This document shows, in pieces, positions 15,601 through 28,364 of a DNA stretch of 64,000 nt (position 1 is the stretch's first letter; every line of letters begins with the position of its first letter). Both the position numbers and the translations under genes were made by a program. The stretch covers positions 1,522,001-1,586,000 of the forward strand of contig JAYKKI010000134.1 of NCBI GenBank assembly GCA_039881145.1, read 5' to 3'. The DNA is from Druceiella hillmani (taxonomy: Eukaryota; Arthropoda; Insecta; Lepidoptera; Hepialidae). The notes beneath the pieces are model-generated. The model was given only the letters and a program-made list of their open reading frames with translations. It had not been told where the DNA came from and did not search any database.

Positions 15601-18600
15601 CTGGATATTTCTAGCAATATCCCCAGAACTTACTGAAATAAATTACCCTCATTCAAAACCCATTCCAAATTATGTATGACATTTAAGAAACGGGCCATTT
15701 AATTTCACCATTCTAAACTCATTTTCGAATAATTATTTTCAGTTAATAAATTTTAAGATATATGCGGATTAATACTCTTTAACAATATTCCAAAATTCAC
15801 GTTTCTACATTAAGTGATTTTAAAAAAAACAAGTGAGTTTTTTTTGAGGTATATAATCCTAAAAATAAATTGAACAATAATTTAACTGGTCAAAAACGTA
15901 CATTAAAAGTTAACGAGTTATTAAATGCCTCTGTGCATAAATCACAATCTGTGCATAATGTACTTATATATACTTATAGACGCACGTATTTTGTTTAGTA
16001 ATGTAGATATTTTTTGTGTTTTCTATTTCTGTGTTTACACAGAGATTATTTAAAGATTTATTTAATTAAGGTAGCTATATATTTTCCATACAACGACAAG
16101 GAGGAAATATTTAAAAGATTATTTTATAGTGAGACATCAACTCTCACGGAATATGCCAACACGCCATAATTTTAGCTCACTCACTAACTAATTGTTGACA
16201 TAACTCTGTTAATGTGAATAATAACAATCCAGTTAAAATTGAATTTACGAGAAGACAGTGATGTTATCTTTCTACGTGTGGATGTCATACACAAATATCA
16301 TGACAAAATTAGTAAGTACTCTGAAATAAATTTGAAGCTAGATTTTCTCACAGTAATTGTAGCCTAAAATTGTATAAATATCAAAATACAAAATTAATAT
16401 AAATCCAAAAGTAATTATTACTTCAGTCGATCGTTAATTGAATTTAGTATGTAATTTTGCACAAAGTCACTTACTTCAACCGTTTGCTCTTTAATATAAA
16501 AATACGTGAATTTTCCTCCATAAATGATAATGAGGAAATTATTTTATAGGCTTCCGTAATAAATCAAATATTCTTTGTCTGTTTGACTAACGGTCTCTCT
16601 TTTCTGCTTCAGTTTTACATAGGATAACATCGGTAGAGAATGAAGACAATTTACAAACCTGCACAATGCCATTTCTAAAGTGTTTTGAAATGTGATAGTC
16701 AAATAATAATGTAATTACAAAATTTGACCAATTAGTGAATATTTATGTAATTTCGATCCATGTTAATTTTCTATTCTAACCGTGAGAAAACGAGCATGTA
16801 AATAGGTTTTGTTGCTACTTAATAATATAATAAACGCATTTTTGCTTTTTATGAATAGGTGTAGAATGACCTAAAACGGCATTTAAAGTTTTATATCATA
16901 AAATATTATACGACACAATTTTCATAATTTCTCTTCCAATCAATATTTTCTTAATCAATATATGAGGGTAATCTACATTGCGGAACTGTCTTGTTATTCT
17001 ATATTACCGAAACAATATACTTAAGAGAATTTATACGCGTTCAATTACGTGAAGATTTATAAACATCTTTTACGATAATTGAAATCAGAAAAAATGTTTC
17101 TCAAAACTCAAAAGTAACAAAACAGAAGTGAATGGATAAAAGGTGTATACTTGAATCAAACAGAATAGAATGGTCAAAAATACATTTAATGTATTTTCCT
17201 GTCTTTTGTTCCTATCTGACATTAGTTTCCTTTCATTGGACAATTTAATATATTATAAATGAAAGAAAATTGTCACCTCTTTCTACTTGAGAAAAACATT
17301 TTTGAAGTCATGTTAGTTACTTCCTAATGCATTCGTAATCACTATCTAACACAAAAGAATGACGGGTTTCCTTGTGACAAGTTCTTCTCTTTCATAAAAG
17401 AATGACGGGTTTAAATAAATCAGTCGGTTGTTTCTATATGCCAAAAAGATTATTAGATTAAATTAATCAAAGCTACGCTGATAATGATGAAACAATTTTA
17501 CTTAAAAAGAAATTAATTTAATGAATTTTTCCATTAAATTTTATTTAATGACATAATAAGCAAATTACGTTTACTAAATTTTTATTTGAAAATAATGTTA
17601 TTTAATTACTTAATAATAGCTTGACTTTGGTATTAGTTACTTTGGTATTACAGGAGCATTAATTCGAATTTTAAAAGTTTTTAACTACATCTAGTTTATA
17701 TATTTTTAATTTCCATATGATATCATAATTTTGAAATTCTCTGTTATTCCACACCATCATTATTAATAAAATTGTCTTGCCATATTCATATGCTATTAAG
17801 AAGTCACCGGCTATATATACGCACACATAGCAGTTATTCAGTGAAAATAGGAACTGTTTACGTGTACATATGTAGCAATGATACTATTAGGACAAAATTT
17901 ATCTTACCTCATAAAATCGATTTCTTATAGAGACTATTATTATGAGATTTCCGGTAATCATTCCTTAACATTTTCTCAATCTGGTCAAGTATTACTCGAT
18001 ACGATCATGGAAATTCTCTTAAATTATCATTCGTTCCGAATAACGATTGTTGCCTAAAAATTTTTAAAATTACTTTTAAGGTCCCATTATTGATCCCGTT
18101 TTTTTATGGTACATCAATTTTTATACTATTTCTCTTTAAGTAATTTCACTTATATAGCTATGAGATCTTATTTTCACTGTATACAACTTACTGTATACAA
18201 TTTTTAGTAATATAATAATGTATATATTCAAATGTAAAACTATTATTGCACTATTAGTGTTCAAAATAACATTATGTTTAAATAACACCAATTTTTATGA
18301 TTTGGTGTATATATTTTGAAACAAAGCTATCAGGTTTTTCTCTTTTTGCCAATTTTACGTAAATAAACTCAAATGTATGGACGTGTAAGTATTTCTAACA
18401 TTTACCGACTTACGTGGAAATTCTAATCATACTGAATAATATTACCTACCTTGCAAAAGGCAATTACCTTCTAAATTTTGTTCTAATATAATGAAAAAGT
18501 TAATTTTGTAATTTAGTTAATTCGATGTAACTTCAGAAACTATCCAATCGAGTTTAAAAATGCCTTACCTATAGATAGACAAAACTATGCAATCTAACAT

Positions 18601-18635
18601 AGGCTACATTTTATTCGATTTTATATAACAGGTTT
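12690..18635. other. Long AT-rich stretch without genes
   Basis: I found no coding domain, RNA gene or mobile element. Minor items are a short GA run near 14411-14426 and a direct repeat of 'aaaagaatgacgggttt' at about 17354 and 17396. A LINE fossil starts at the right edge. Confidence 0.55.
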
Positions 18636-18666
18636 ATATCAGTTTACAAATTCGCCCACAGTAAAA

Positions 18667-18866
18667 AAGTATGGTCGGTAAAGAAAGCGTTAAAGGGAAC
18701 TGGCGTGCTCATCATTGAATCTCTAATTCGACCCCGGCAGTTATTGTTTGCTGACGCTCGCACAAGCTTCCAGGCTAAAAACTGTTGGACACACGATGGA
18801 AGAATTGTTGTGATGTTTCCTGATGGATGCAAAGAATACATCATACGTCCTGCACAGTTGAAGTAA
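18667..18866 (+). pseudogene. LINE ORF1 C-terminal (baculovirus FP25-like) fragment
   Basis: An uninterrupted frame of about 65 codons ends in TAA at 18864-18866. It contains VWSVKKALKGTGVLIIESL, then RPRQLLFADARTSFQAKNCW and THDGRIVVMFPDGCKEYIIR. This matches the C-terminal domain of insect LINE ORF1 proteins, which resembles baculovirus FP25: a Glu-Ser-Leu-Thr segment, then Ala-Arg...Phe, Asn-Cys-Trp, and a hydrophobic strand with Pro-Asp-Gly. The domain binds nucleic acid and accompanies LINE RNA. No N-terminal PHD or coiled-coil part was found upstream. The minus-strand frame at 18644-18844 is a shadow of it. Confidence 0.7.
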
Positions 18867-19309
18867 GCCAGATTAAAATTATCCGCTTTTCACACCAATA
18901 ACAAAACCGATCGTCACAACACCCGGTCATGCATAAAAATTTATTACTTATTTATTTTGAAAATTGCATTTTTGTACACTTGTATTTTTTCAGTTGTATT
19001 TTTTTCTCTCTGTTTAATTTATATTTTCTATTTTTGTTAATTTTATTCTGGTTAAATATTGATATGTCTTCCAAATCTTCCATTTATTCCTTTCATTCGT
19101 GCTGTTCCTAACGCTTCCTACTCCTTTCCTATCTATTCCATTACAGATGACATGCCATCTGAAATCCATTTTGTGATGCGTTACACACACACGATATTAT
19201 TTAGTCCGTTTTTTCTCGCAGCCTTTCTGAGTCGTATTTCTGTCATATAAATTTTCAAAGTATTCCATCCCATTACTTACATTAATTATTTTGAAAATTT
19301 AAATATGCA

Positions 19310-21215
19310 TGCTTGTCTTATAGCGAAACCTGGCTTAAACCTTCATTCCTAAACAGAATTCAACAACCGTATCATTAAACCTTAAACGAGTGAACATTTA
19401 AAAAAGGCAGCCCCATAGCCCACTCGATCAAAAAAGTTATGGCTAAGCGTGATCGAACCAAAGTCGAATAAAGCAAGAACCAGTCCTTCAACACGGGAGA
19501 TATTTAGAGTGCTTGAGAATAAATGTAAAGAAATGTGTAGAAATGCTAAAAAGCATTGTATCTATACTGCCATATGTAAATTTTCTTCTTTAAACATTTG
19601 GAAGTTCCTTGGAATTCTGGGAGTTGGTAATTCTAATATTAGGTAAATATAATATTGCTAGCTTAACCTCTCCCTTCTAATCACGAAATCACATTTAACA
19701 ATACCTGTGATTCAGAAGTTAAAATTAATCTTCTGGCGATAAAAAACCAATTCTACGGGATGCGATGGCCTAAGTATTAAAGTCCTTAAGCTTTTCTTAG
19801 ATATTATAAATCTTATTATTACTGACATATTTAACAGGTCTCTGAAACTGCCACTTTCCCTTCTGAATGGAAGTTAGCATAAATACCCTTACAAAAAACA
19901 TTATTGCCCATACATTCTAAAGACTTTCGACCTATTTCCAAACTACCACGTCCATAGAAAATCTTAGAGCGCATACTACATGCCCAACTTGTTTGATATC
20001 ATAACGTTTGCAAATATCTAAATCCATTTCAATCTGGTTTCAAAATTGACCATAGTATCTAAACAGTGTTAGTGAAAATTACAGATGACATATGTTTAGG
20101 CATGAATGACACCCAATTCACAATAATTGTACTTCTTGACTTCAGCAGTACATTCAACGCAGCTGACATTGATATTTTGCTAATTTCTCTAAAATCTTTG
20201 AACACTCGTCGTCGACGTCGGCAATCTATGAAGTCTTCAGATGCATTCTCTGAATAGACGGACTTATCATCTCAGCCTCAAGAAAGGCTTCTTTCTCCAC
20301 TTTTCTTTTCAACATTCATTGAAGAGGTTGTTGGGATATATATAGTAATTATCATCTTTACGCTGATGATTTCCAAATATGCCCATACTGATATAAACTC
20401 CATAGTAACCGTAATCAATGCCCTCAATGAAGGCCTCGTTTCAATCGGTTAGTGTCTGTTAGTTAGTGAAATTAAATCTCAAACTATCATGATTAGCAGC
20501 CAAAGACTGCTTTTTAAAATAAACCTATCAAAAATACCATATCTAACATAAAATAACACACCAATTCCATTTACGTCAACTGCTAAAGACTTAGGTCTAC
20601 TCATCGATCAAAATCTTAGCTGGCAGCCTCAAATAAATAATGTTAGTCGTCGTATCTTAGCAGATTATATAGCAGAATGCACTCCCTTAAACATCTTCAA
20701 AATTTTCTAGACTTTTAACCCAAAGTTCACATCTACCAAATACTCTTACTGCCACTGCTTGGCTACGGAGACGTATGCTATCCAGATCTTGCTGAGTATC
20801 ACCTAAGAAAACTAGAACGCCTACAAAATTTGTGCATCCGCTTTGTTTTTGGCTGCAAAAAATATGATCATGTATCTCAATTCAGAGCGCAACTTCGGCT
20901 CGTCCGGAAAGTGGGCGACAGTTCGTAATACAGGCAAACTTACACACATTTACACTTTTCCATAATATTTTGAACAATGCTACTTATCCAACTTATCTGA
21001 GAATCAGATTTAGTCACTTGTTTCCACAAGGTATAAAGCTACGCTCTGAAAACCAGCTCAGTCTCCTTTTTCCCAAACCACCATTATACCACCATTATAA
21101 TAAGTCCTTCGCTTTCCAAGCTACAAGAGTTTGACATCAACTAGATCCGGATGCTAGGAACTGGCGCTCCTTAAATGTATTGAAAGATCGTCTGAAAAAG
21201 TCTTTCCTCTCATAA
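19310..21215 (+). pseudogene. LINE ORF2 remnant: endonuclease trace plus reverse transcriptase
   Basis: A trace of the endonuclease reads SETWLKPSF near 19335. The linker gives VMAKRDRTKVE and then ENKCKEMCRNAKKHCIYTAI. The RT holds LVKITDDICLGMNDTQFTII, VLLDFSSTFNAADIDILL (the first catalytic Asp box) and, in another frame, the catalytic box HLYADDFQI with codons at about 20359-20370. Downstream are TAKDLGLLIDQNLSW, LERLQNLCIRFVFGCKKYDH and a final LKDRLKKSFLS stop near 21215. All the pieces match CR1/jockey-like LINEs of insects in order. Many stops and frameshifts break it, and the segment between the first Asp box and the YADD box is shortened. Confidence 0.85.
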
Positions 21216-21544
21216 TCCCTCTACCCTACCGTTCTTAATACCGTTTTGTTCCTCATTTTCCTTGTTCTCAACCATGTCAAGATTTATAATTAACCATTTT
21301 TTTTGTTTTGTATTATTCATATGTAGCTTAGTTTTGCTTATTTATAGGTTATGGTATTTGTTATGTCCTAAGATTCGTTTTTTTAATAATGTATTTTACA
21401 GACATTCATGTCATAAAATGTTCATATTTGGTCAATATGGTTGACTGGAAGAGATTGTTCTTGTAGCAATAAGTCTGCTAAATGTATGTATTATATGTAC
21501 TTTAAAGTATGAATATTTAAACACATAAATCAAATAAATATTAA

Positions 21545-24050
21545 AAATTCTTTCGCTAATTGATTTCCACTATCCAAGCAAACAACGTAGCAAGCAAAAT
21601 CAGTCTATGATGAACATTGAATTTAAATTTTCTGTCACATTTCCAAGAGAAATATTTTTACTCGAACTTATTTTCGTATCTAATCCATTTGCCTGACAAT
21701 AATTTAATTACTTTACGATTTTATCCTTAGGATAAATATTAGTTGCCAAACGAATAATGGAAAACAAAGGAATTAATTTAATTTATGCGAAAAGGGGACG
21801 TAAACTAACATAGACAAGGAAAATATGTTGTTCTTAATACTGAGTTTGACTCGTAAATGTGGAAACTTCCTCCTAGGTAAAGACAAATTAAATTAAACAT
21901 TTCTTCATCAACCATTTTTATAAATTAGCATGTAAACTGGAATTCAAAATTTTAAAAATAGGATATGCTGTAGATTGTAGTAAACATTATAAGGGCGAAG
22001 ATTACCAATAAAGTGTTTTAATATCCCATGAATTGAATCAGGATCAACTCCATTGTTATACATACAGGTACATATGTATTAAACTATTAACTTTCCGATG
22101 TATGTTCAACTGGTTGAACTATCTTATTAATGAGAATTAGAAGTGAGTAGCGTATATGAATTAAATATGTAAGCACTAGTGGTTGGATCAAAATGAATGG
22201 GATAAATTAAAAAAAGAATGGGACAAATCGATGTAAAAACCTGTCGAGTACGAGGGTAAGTTATATTATGAGAGTCCCAACACCCTTTTAAGCATGCGGC
22301 ATATTCGGTTATGAAAATATCTTGAGTAATCTCAGTTATGATCATTAGAAACTATTAGTTATTAATGTACAAATACGAATGAATAAATGACAGCGGACGT
22401 TTCATAGAATATATGTTACAAGGTAAGTAAATTAAACAGTGGGACACAGGGTGAGTATCAAATAAAACATATACCGCTTTTCTTTCAATTTTTGTGCGCA
22501 AGCGCCAAGATATAATCACCTTGAGGCTTTAGGTCAATTGTAAATCCATTGAATGAATGTTGTTTGATTAAATAAATAATATTCGATCTGGGCTTGCAAT
22601 ACGTTGTTAAAATTAGTAATTACTATTACTAATCATTCTATTGTATTAATAGTATTCGTAATAATTCACCACTAACAAAACTTTGAAAGTTTTGTAATAT
22701 TTGTTTTAAACTATTTACAAATATTAATATTACAATTGTTTACAAAAAATATTTACATAAATTTACAATTAAATCATTATTTTCCCTACATGTTGTGTAA
22801 TCGTTGTATCGTGGTATCCCTATTTTGTTGTCTAGTGTATCTTTTGCAGTTGAAAAATATCGTATATGTCTCAAATTATGAGATTTGGGAACACCGTTCT
22901 ACTTTTCGAATAAGTTCAGATAAATTTCTATCAAGCTTAATTATTTTCAAAGATGCGAGCTTTATTCGGAAATAAGGTAGTTTTTTCTACATTTTCAACA
23001 TTCATAAAAATAATATGTATAGAATTTTAAAAAAGGATCTTTGAAAACGTTATAATTTGTCCTTTTAAATGATAATACACACGACCTAAGAAATAAAACA
23101 GGAAATTCGAATACATCATTAATATACAATTGTATTCCTATCACTATGCCAATTTTTAAGTGTCTACAGAAAAGGCAAGTATGTAAGGAAAGGCAGTAAT
23201 GTAAGGAAAGAGGGGCCTATTAGTAAATGGTCTCCTAAGGGTATAATTTTTCTTGAGATTCAATTAATCTCTGAGACTTTTCAATTTAATATCCATGGAA
23301 TCATATTTCGGGAAATACTTCTTAGTAATGAAATAAATACCGAAACAATGTAAGCACGGCTCTGAGCTTCAGAATTTGGAACGTAATATCCGTCGGAAAT
23401 GTTCACGACAGGACAAAGTTTTCTTTCTGGTTTTCTTTCTGGAAACATCCGTCTGGATTTCCTTCTTATACACCACACATGGTAGTGTTCAACTTTAGTC
23501 TGCTGAGTATATTAAATAACGCTTTGCCTTAAAAAAAAACTTTTTTGATGTTAACTATTTTCGGAATTTCATTGTCGATTTATTTATTTCAAACCCCGCG
23601 AGCTGATATTTTTATTCAATTCGGTTTGTTTAATTCCTATATATTTTCACTCAGACATTTTTCTTCTGCGTAATTACGAAGCTGTTAAGCATATAGATCA
23701 TAGCTATAGCGTCTATATGTGTTACGTAGTTTTAAAGTATTCGTAGATGTTTCAGCACAAACATCGCTTCACTTTTCAAGATTTTAAATCTCACCTTAAA
23801 TAAATTTTCAATGCCAATTTATATCTAATGAATAATAATAACAACAATAATGTATTTGTAGATATAAAATACAGTTAATAATACTGTAGGCATGTACAAA
23901 CCTTTTCTTACTACCAAAGGCAATTAAAACTTAAATTACACGCCTTAACTTTAAATTGTTTGAAATATTATCCACAAAAAGGTGACTACCTAGGGTTGAG
24001 TAGTTATGCTATAAAAATCACCGACACGGCCGGTTTACAGGTAGCACCTG
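21545..24050. other. AT-rich intergenic DNA
   Basis: No gene or mobile element was recognised. A short tandem duplication of about 18 bp ('gtaatgtaaggaaag' type) sits near 23173-23209, and 'ttttctttctgg' is duplicated near 23420. Confidence 0.55.
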
Positions 24051-24057
24051 TTAACAC

Positions 24058-24089
24058 ACACGCACGAACTCATGCACACACACACACAC

Positions 24090-24132
<43 letters not shown>
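24058..24132. repeat. (CA)n-(TA)n compound microsatellite
   Basis: A CACACG-rich run followed by 'gtatatgtg' and about 35 bp of TA. Confidence 0.9.
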
Positions 24133-24136
<4 letters not shown>

Positions 24137-24369
24137 TTCACACTAATATATACATATATATGTACGCATTGTATATGTACACACCTACAAAATATACAAT
24201 AATATTAATAATTATAATTTATTATAGGTATTACAAAATAGCGCATAAATATATACGTATTATTATCTAAGGAGGAGACATAACACAAATAAACAGTAAC
24301 ATCCTTCGATAAAAAAAAAAAAAAAAAGTAAAATAAATCATATAATTTCGGACTATTCTGAATTTGAAC

Positions 24370-25800
24370 TATTTTGTTCGCATTTGCTGGGTCAAAAACC
24401 ATTTACGAATGGATCTTTAAAATATATCCATAGATCCAGCCATATTCAGGTACGGAGGCAGGTCATTACAATTTTTTGTTGCAGCAAACTTGAAACAACT
24501 CCGATAAACGGTTGTGTTGGGTTCCAGGACTAGGAGGAACCTGTCTCTGCCCACATCACATGACGGTGCGCACTCTTGGACCAAATTAACATGTCTTAAA
24601 ATTATTTCGGCTCCTTTAGAGTAACAATTCCACGTAAAAAACAGAACGTGTGATAACTACGACGGTTGTGCATTTGGAGTATTCCGTGCTCATTTACATA
24701 CGACGATATATGGGATCGTCGGGGGATGCTGAAACAAAAACGCGCGCTTAAAATCGTTTTTAAACCATTCCAACAAGCCGTAGTATTGTAATTTAGCCAT
24801 TAAAATTGGCAAATTTAGGCAATCGAAAACACGTGAATAGTCTAAAAGAACAATAACAGCAGCCTATCCTTAATCAACCGCGGATAGGATAGCATCGGTA
24901 ATAGATAGAAGTACTGTGGATGTGCCGGGTTGACCCCAGTAACCTAATTGGATAAGCAAAGCATTTTGATGAAATCTGATAATAATTTCACCTGAAGACA
25001 AACAATTTTTTCTAAGATTTTAGACATTGCCGGTAGATTTCTTATAGGGGGAGATCGTTTAATGATTGCGCACTACTTTTCTTGCCTATTGGTATGACAA
25101 CTACTTTTTCCATACTTCAGGATAGGTAGAATAGGTGAGCAACAGATTCATAATTTCGGTAATCACATTAGCGTTAGTTTCAGCATCCGCCCATATATGC
25201 TATCCAAGCCGTTAGCTTCGAACTTTAAAGAATACATAATCCTCGATATAATGTCTAAACGTCCGAAAACGTATTATTCTCTCAGCAAAATGATGGGTAT
25301 AATAAAAAAAATTAGATCAGCGTCCGTACTATCGGGACAAGGTAGTGTTACAAAGTGATCGATGATCTAATCAAGATCGCAGAGATGGTTTGGCAGGTTA
25401 TTTACTTTGCTTTTGCTTTGGTAGACAATATTATTTGAAAGCCTCACCATGGATGTTTGCTATGTTCACGATACGGGTTTATATAAAAACTAAACTATGC
25501 TTTTCTTTCCCGTCTTAAAGCCGTGATTACTAGATTTCTGAGTGATTTATTAGATTCTAAATATATATTTTTCTTTGATTTAAGAGCTTCAGAGGGGGCT
25601 CAATTACGCAGGCGTATCATGAAATGGATTGGTAATTCCCACTACCGATTTATCGTACATCGACAAAACAATAGTGGGAAATTCATTATCAAACGATTTT
25701 GTCACTATCGTTTTGATAACTACTATTTTCCAAGGTGGAATTGTTATTCTGTCGATATCGCCACTCACTGCAACGACATAGCTCAGTGAATCTTTGGCAC
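24370..25800 (-). pseudogene. Second LINE fossil: endonuclease/RT linker, partial RT and C-terminus
   Basis: Read on minus from 25800 downward. The linker gives LRNLVITALRRERKA, FSFYINPYREHSKHPW and LPNHLCDLD. The RT start gives ANGLDSIYGRMLKL, NLPAMSKILEKIVCLQVK (family: LPALSKVLERIV) and a shifted FLLPMLSYPRL region equivalent to the TDD box, then VIVLL-like and LVGMV segments near 24760. After an internal deletion that removes the YADD box, the C-terminus is clear at 24375-24630: EIILRHVNLVQECAP, CDVGRDRFLLVLEPNTTVYR, FKFAATKNCNDLPPYLNMAG. This matches the terminal region of jockey/CR1-like LINEs. Stops and frame changes are frequent. The C-terminus is much better preserved than the RT. 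No 5' half was seen. Confidence 0.75.
25631..25720. repeat. Two adjacent short hairpins inside the second LINE
   Basis: The first pairs 'aattcccacta' (about 25634-25644) with 'tagtgggaaatt' (25672-25683). The second pairs 'ttatcaaacgat' (25686-25697) with 'atcgttttgataa' (25707-25719). They occur back to back in the endonuclease-linker part of the fossil. Confidence 0.6.
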
Positions 25801-25804
25801 TGCT

Positions 25805-28185
25805 GAATGAAGCAACTCCATATATATTTTATTAAGAAAACGGGAACGGAATTGACGATCAGATATTTGAGGTATTCGACTATTGAAAATACGCAACAGA
25901 GAGTTCACTTAAATCTTGGTTAGGATGGATCAGTATATTAGATGTAATATCACACGGACGGATACCTCAGCAGGAAATTTCTTATTTCAAATGACCTACG
26001 CGTGAAATTGTAAAATCACATCATTATTTCAATTGACAAAATATTTTCATTGGTTTACCTAATTACCGTTTCGGAAGAAAACAAGTGTATAATTATATGT
26101 CAATTTATTCCAATAATAAGCAACTGGTGCCTTATTTTTATCGACTACACTTTTTCATCTCTTTGGTAAAAAAAAGATTGATGTCGCTCCAATGAATATT
26201 TTTTTTACAATTCAACGGTTAGATCATTGGAACTGATGACTTTATTGCTGAGGTATTCACTTGATGTGAATTGACGATGAAAATTTATTTAAGGCGAGAT
26301 ATACGTAAAAAGATATATATACTAAAAGAGTTTTGCAAAAATCAATGCCCGGAAATTTAGAGTTTCTTTCAATTCTATAATTTATGGTAATTTTCAATCA
26401 TTTTCTGATTGAAGAACAAAGACCTATTTATCATTTCAGGCTTTTTTCTTATCCATGCACATATATTTTCTTAAATTATATTACTCTGTTTTAAATATTA
26501 TTTAATTTAGGCAGGTCATCATTACTTACAATTTTTACAATCAAATATAATAGTCAAAACCAAGGGACTTCTTTTTTATAGTATATGCCCCTTGAAGGTT
26601 CAAAGAACATGTGCGTTACCAATCGATTTGGTGCATCGTTTTTCTTCGATCCAAGTCTTGCCGATGCCCATCAATATCATTTTCACCATCCTTTAGTACG
26701 ATTCGTTTAAATCGCCACGGTTCTTCTCCCATGAAGTTTCTAATTTCTTTATTTCATGCTCACCAAAAATATTCCTCATCACTTTGAAAAGTTTTCGGTA
26801 GGTAATGAATAAAAAAATTTCTGTATTTTTATAATTTATCATTTTTTAACTATGTTAAAATGAGGAAAATAAATATACAGTTACTAAAAAAACTCCCTTT
26901 GCAGGTTAGTCTCTAACTCAGTTAGGCTCAAATTTTTCGTTTAATGATGATACAATATATTATCATACCGTCTCATCATAAAATGATAGATTTAGTACTA
27001 TTGACCTAAAGCTAATCGTTAAAGTTGGGATTTGAGTATTTTCGTATACTGATTCATCGGTTGCAAACCAACCAGTAGCTATCGTTTGGGCTACCAGTAT
27101 CCTAAACGACGTTAATGCAAGGTAAAGTATACTTTAGGAATCAGGAATGTAATAAACTTACGGAAAATAAACTATAATTTACAACATGGGAGATAAAAGT
27201 AATACAAAACTAAATGTAATAAGTAATATATATATATATAAACCAGTTACATGTTCATGACACAAATAGGTGGAGACGCGCTACAATCGGGTTCGAGTAC
27301 AAATATGTATACGTAGTGTTAGTTATATGTTGATATTTGGAGTTAAGAATTATATTCAATTGATTTTATTTCTATATCACTTCAGATATTCCTGATCTTT
27401 GATTTGTAATTGTATATGTTTCAGTCGTACGTGACATTTTGTTCCAATGGATTTCATCACCTCATGCGTGTATTCCGCATTAATGCGCGGAGCGAGCGAT
27501 GCAGAATAAACGCCTTTAGTCAACAGACTAGATCTAATGACTTCATGGTCGTAGTATCTACTGATTACAATCGGAGTAGATTAAGAGATTAGGTGTTTAA
27601 AGGATTTAAAGTACCAATTGACATTGTTGGAAGGAGAGTAAAGTTTTCGTAAATTTTGGTTGAGAATGTAACATTTTCTTAAATGTCTTTATATACCTAA
27701 CTTACGAGATAAAGAAAGAGTTCACCTGAATTATAATTATCGCCTTATTTTGCGTAAGTAAGGGGGATTATATATTTAAATTTTTTAAATGTCAATTTAG
27801 CAGGAGAATTAGTAATTACAAACCCAAAAGCAATAATTACAAATTTTTAAAAATATTAGGGGGAATATTAAAAAATCTTAATAACATGAAATCGAGTATT
27901 TTCCAAATTTAAGGTAAGGCAAATTAAATAACTTTAATATAGAGATCACTTTCCAATTTCTATTATGTTTTTGGGATTTTCTACCTTCCAATTTTCTGTC
28001 CGGGAATTTGATTATGTTGAAAAGTTGAAAACTTTAGTGAAACCCAAAATTCCAATTAATATTTGAAGTTTTCTCCATTACAATATATGTTGTTGGAAAG
28101 AATAAATACTCGTATCAAAAAACCGTTCCGTAAATCATTCATACTACCAGCCTTTGCAATAAGTAAGATAATGAAACTACGGTAT
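25805..28185. other. AT-rich intergenic DNA
   Basis: No gene or mobile element was recognised. A short (TA)n lies at 27224-27241. Confidence 0.55.
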
Positions 28186-28186
28186 T

Positions 28187-28364
28187 TAGTATAATTTCTA
28201 CTCTATTTAAATTCTTTACTACAGCCTTGGTTTCATTGTATGACAACATTTTCAAGTGGGCAATTAGCAAAGATTACCAAACCTTTGCTAATTGCCAAGC
28301 TGAAGATCTTGTCATACAACGAAACCTAGGTATAGAATTCAAATTAAGCAGAAATAATATTACA
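28187..28364. repeat. Long foldback (inverted repeat), MITE-like
   Basis: Two arms of about 84 bp (about 28187-28274 and 28279-28364) are near reverse complements with almost no spacer. The best-matching inner part includes 'ttgtatgacaa' and 'gcaattagcaaa' in arm one and their complements in arm two. It has no coding capacity. The outer boundaries and any target duplication are unclear. Confidence 0.8.

Larger units (their letters stand above)
18640..21540 (+). mobile_element. Decayed non-LTR retrotransposon (CR1/jockey-like LINE)
   Basis: Pieces occur in the order of an intact element. They are the ORF1 C-terminus (18667-18866), a remnant of the endonuclease (about 19310-19360), the endonuclease-RT linker (19430-19650), the RT (about 19740-20450), the post-RT region (20560-21215), and a 3' UTR-like stretch with 'gactggaagagattgttct' near 21443. 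Most of the endonuclease domain is deleted. The order and common strand argue for one element. Clade assignment within jockey/CR1 would need a tree. Confidence 0.8.

Noticed and set aside
18644..18844. 66-codon minus-strand frame
   Set aside because: It is the antisense shadow of the LINE ORF1 fragment on plus.
25523..25789. 88-codon plus-strand frame
   Set aside because: It is antisense to the LINE linker remnant, which has clear family matches on minus.
26540..26830. Minus-strand segment reading FGEHEIKKLETSWEKNRGD
   Set aside because: It is only about 30 codons between stops, and I recognise no family or splice context.
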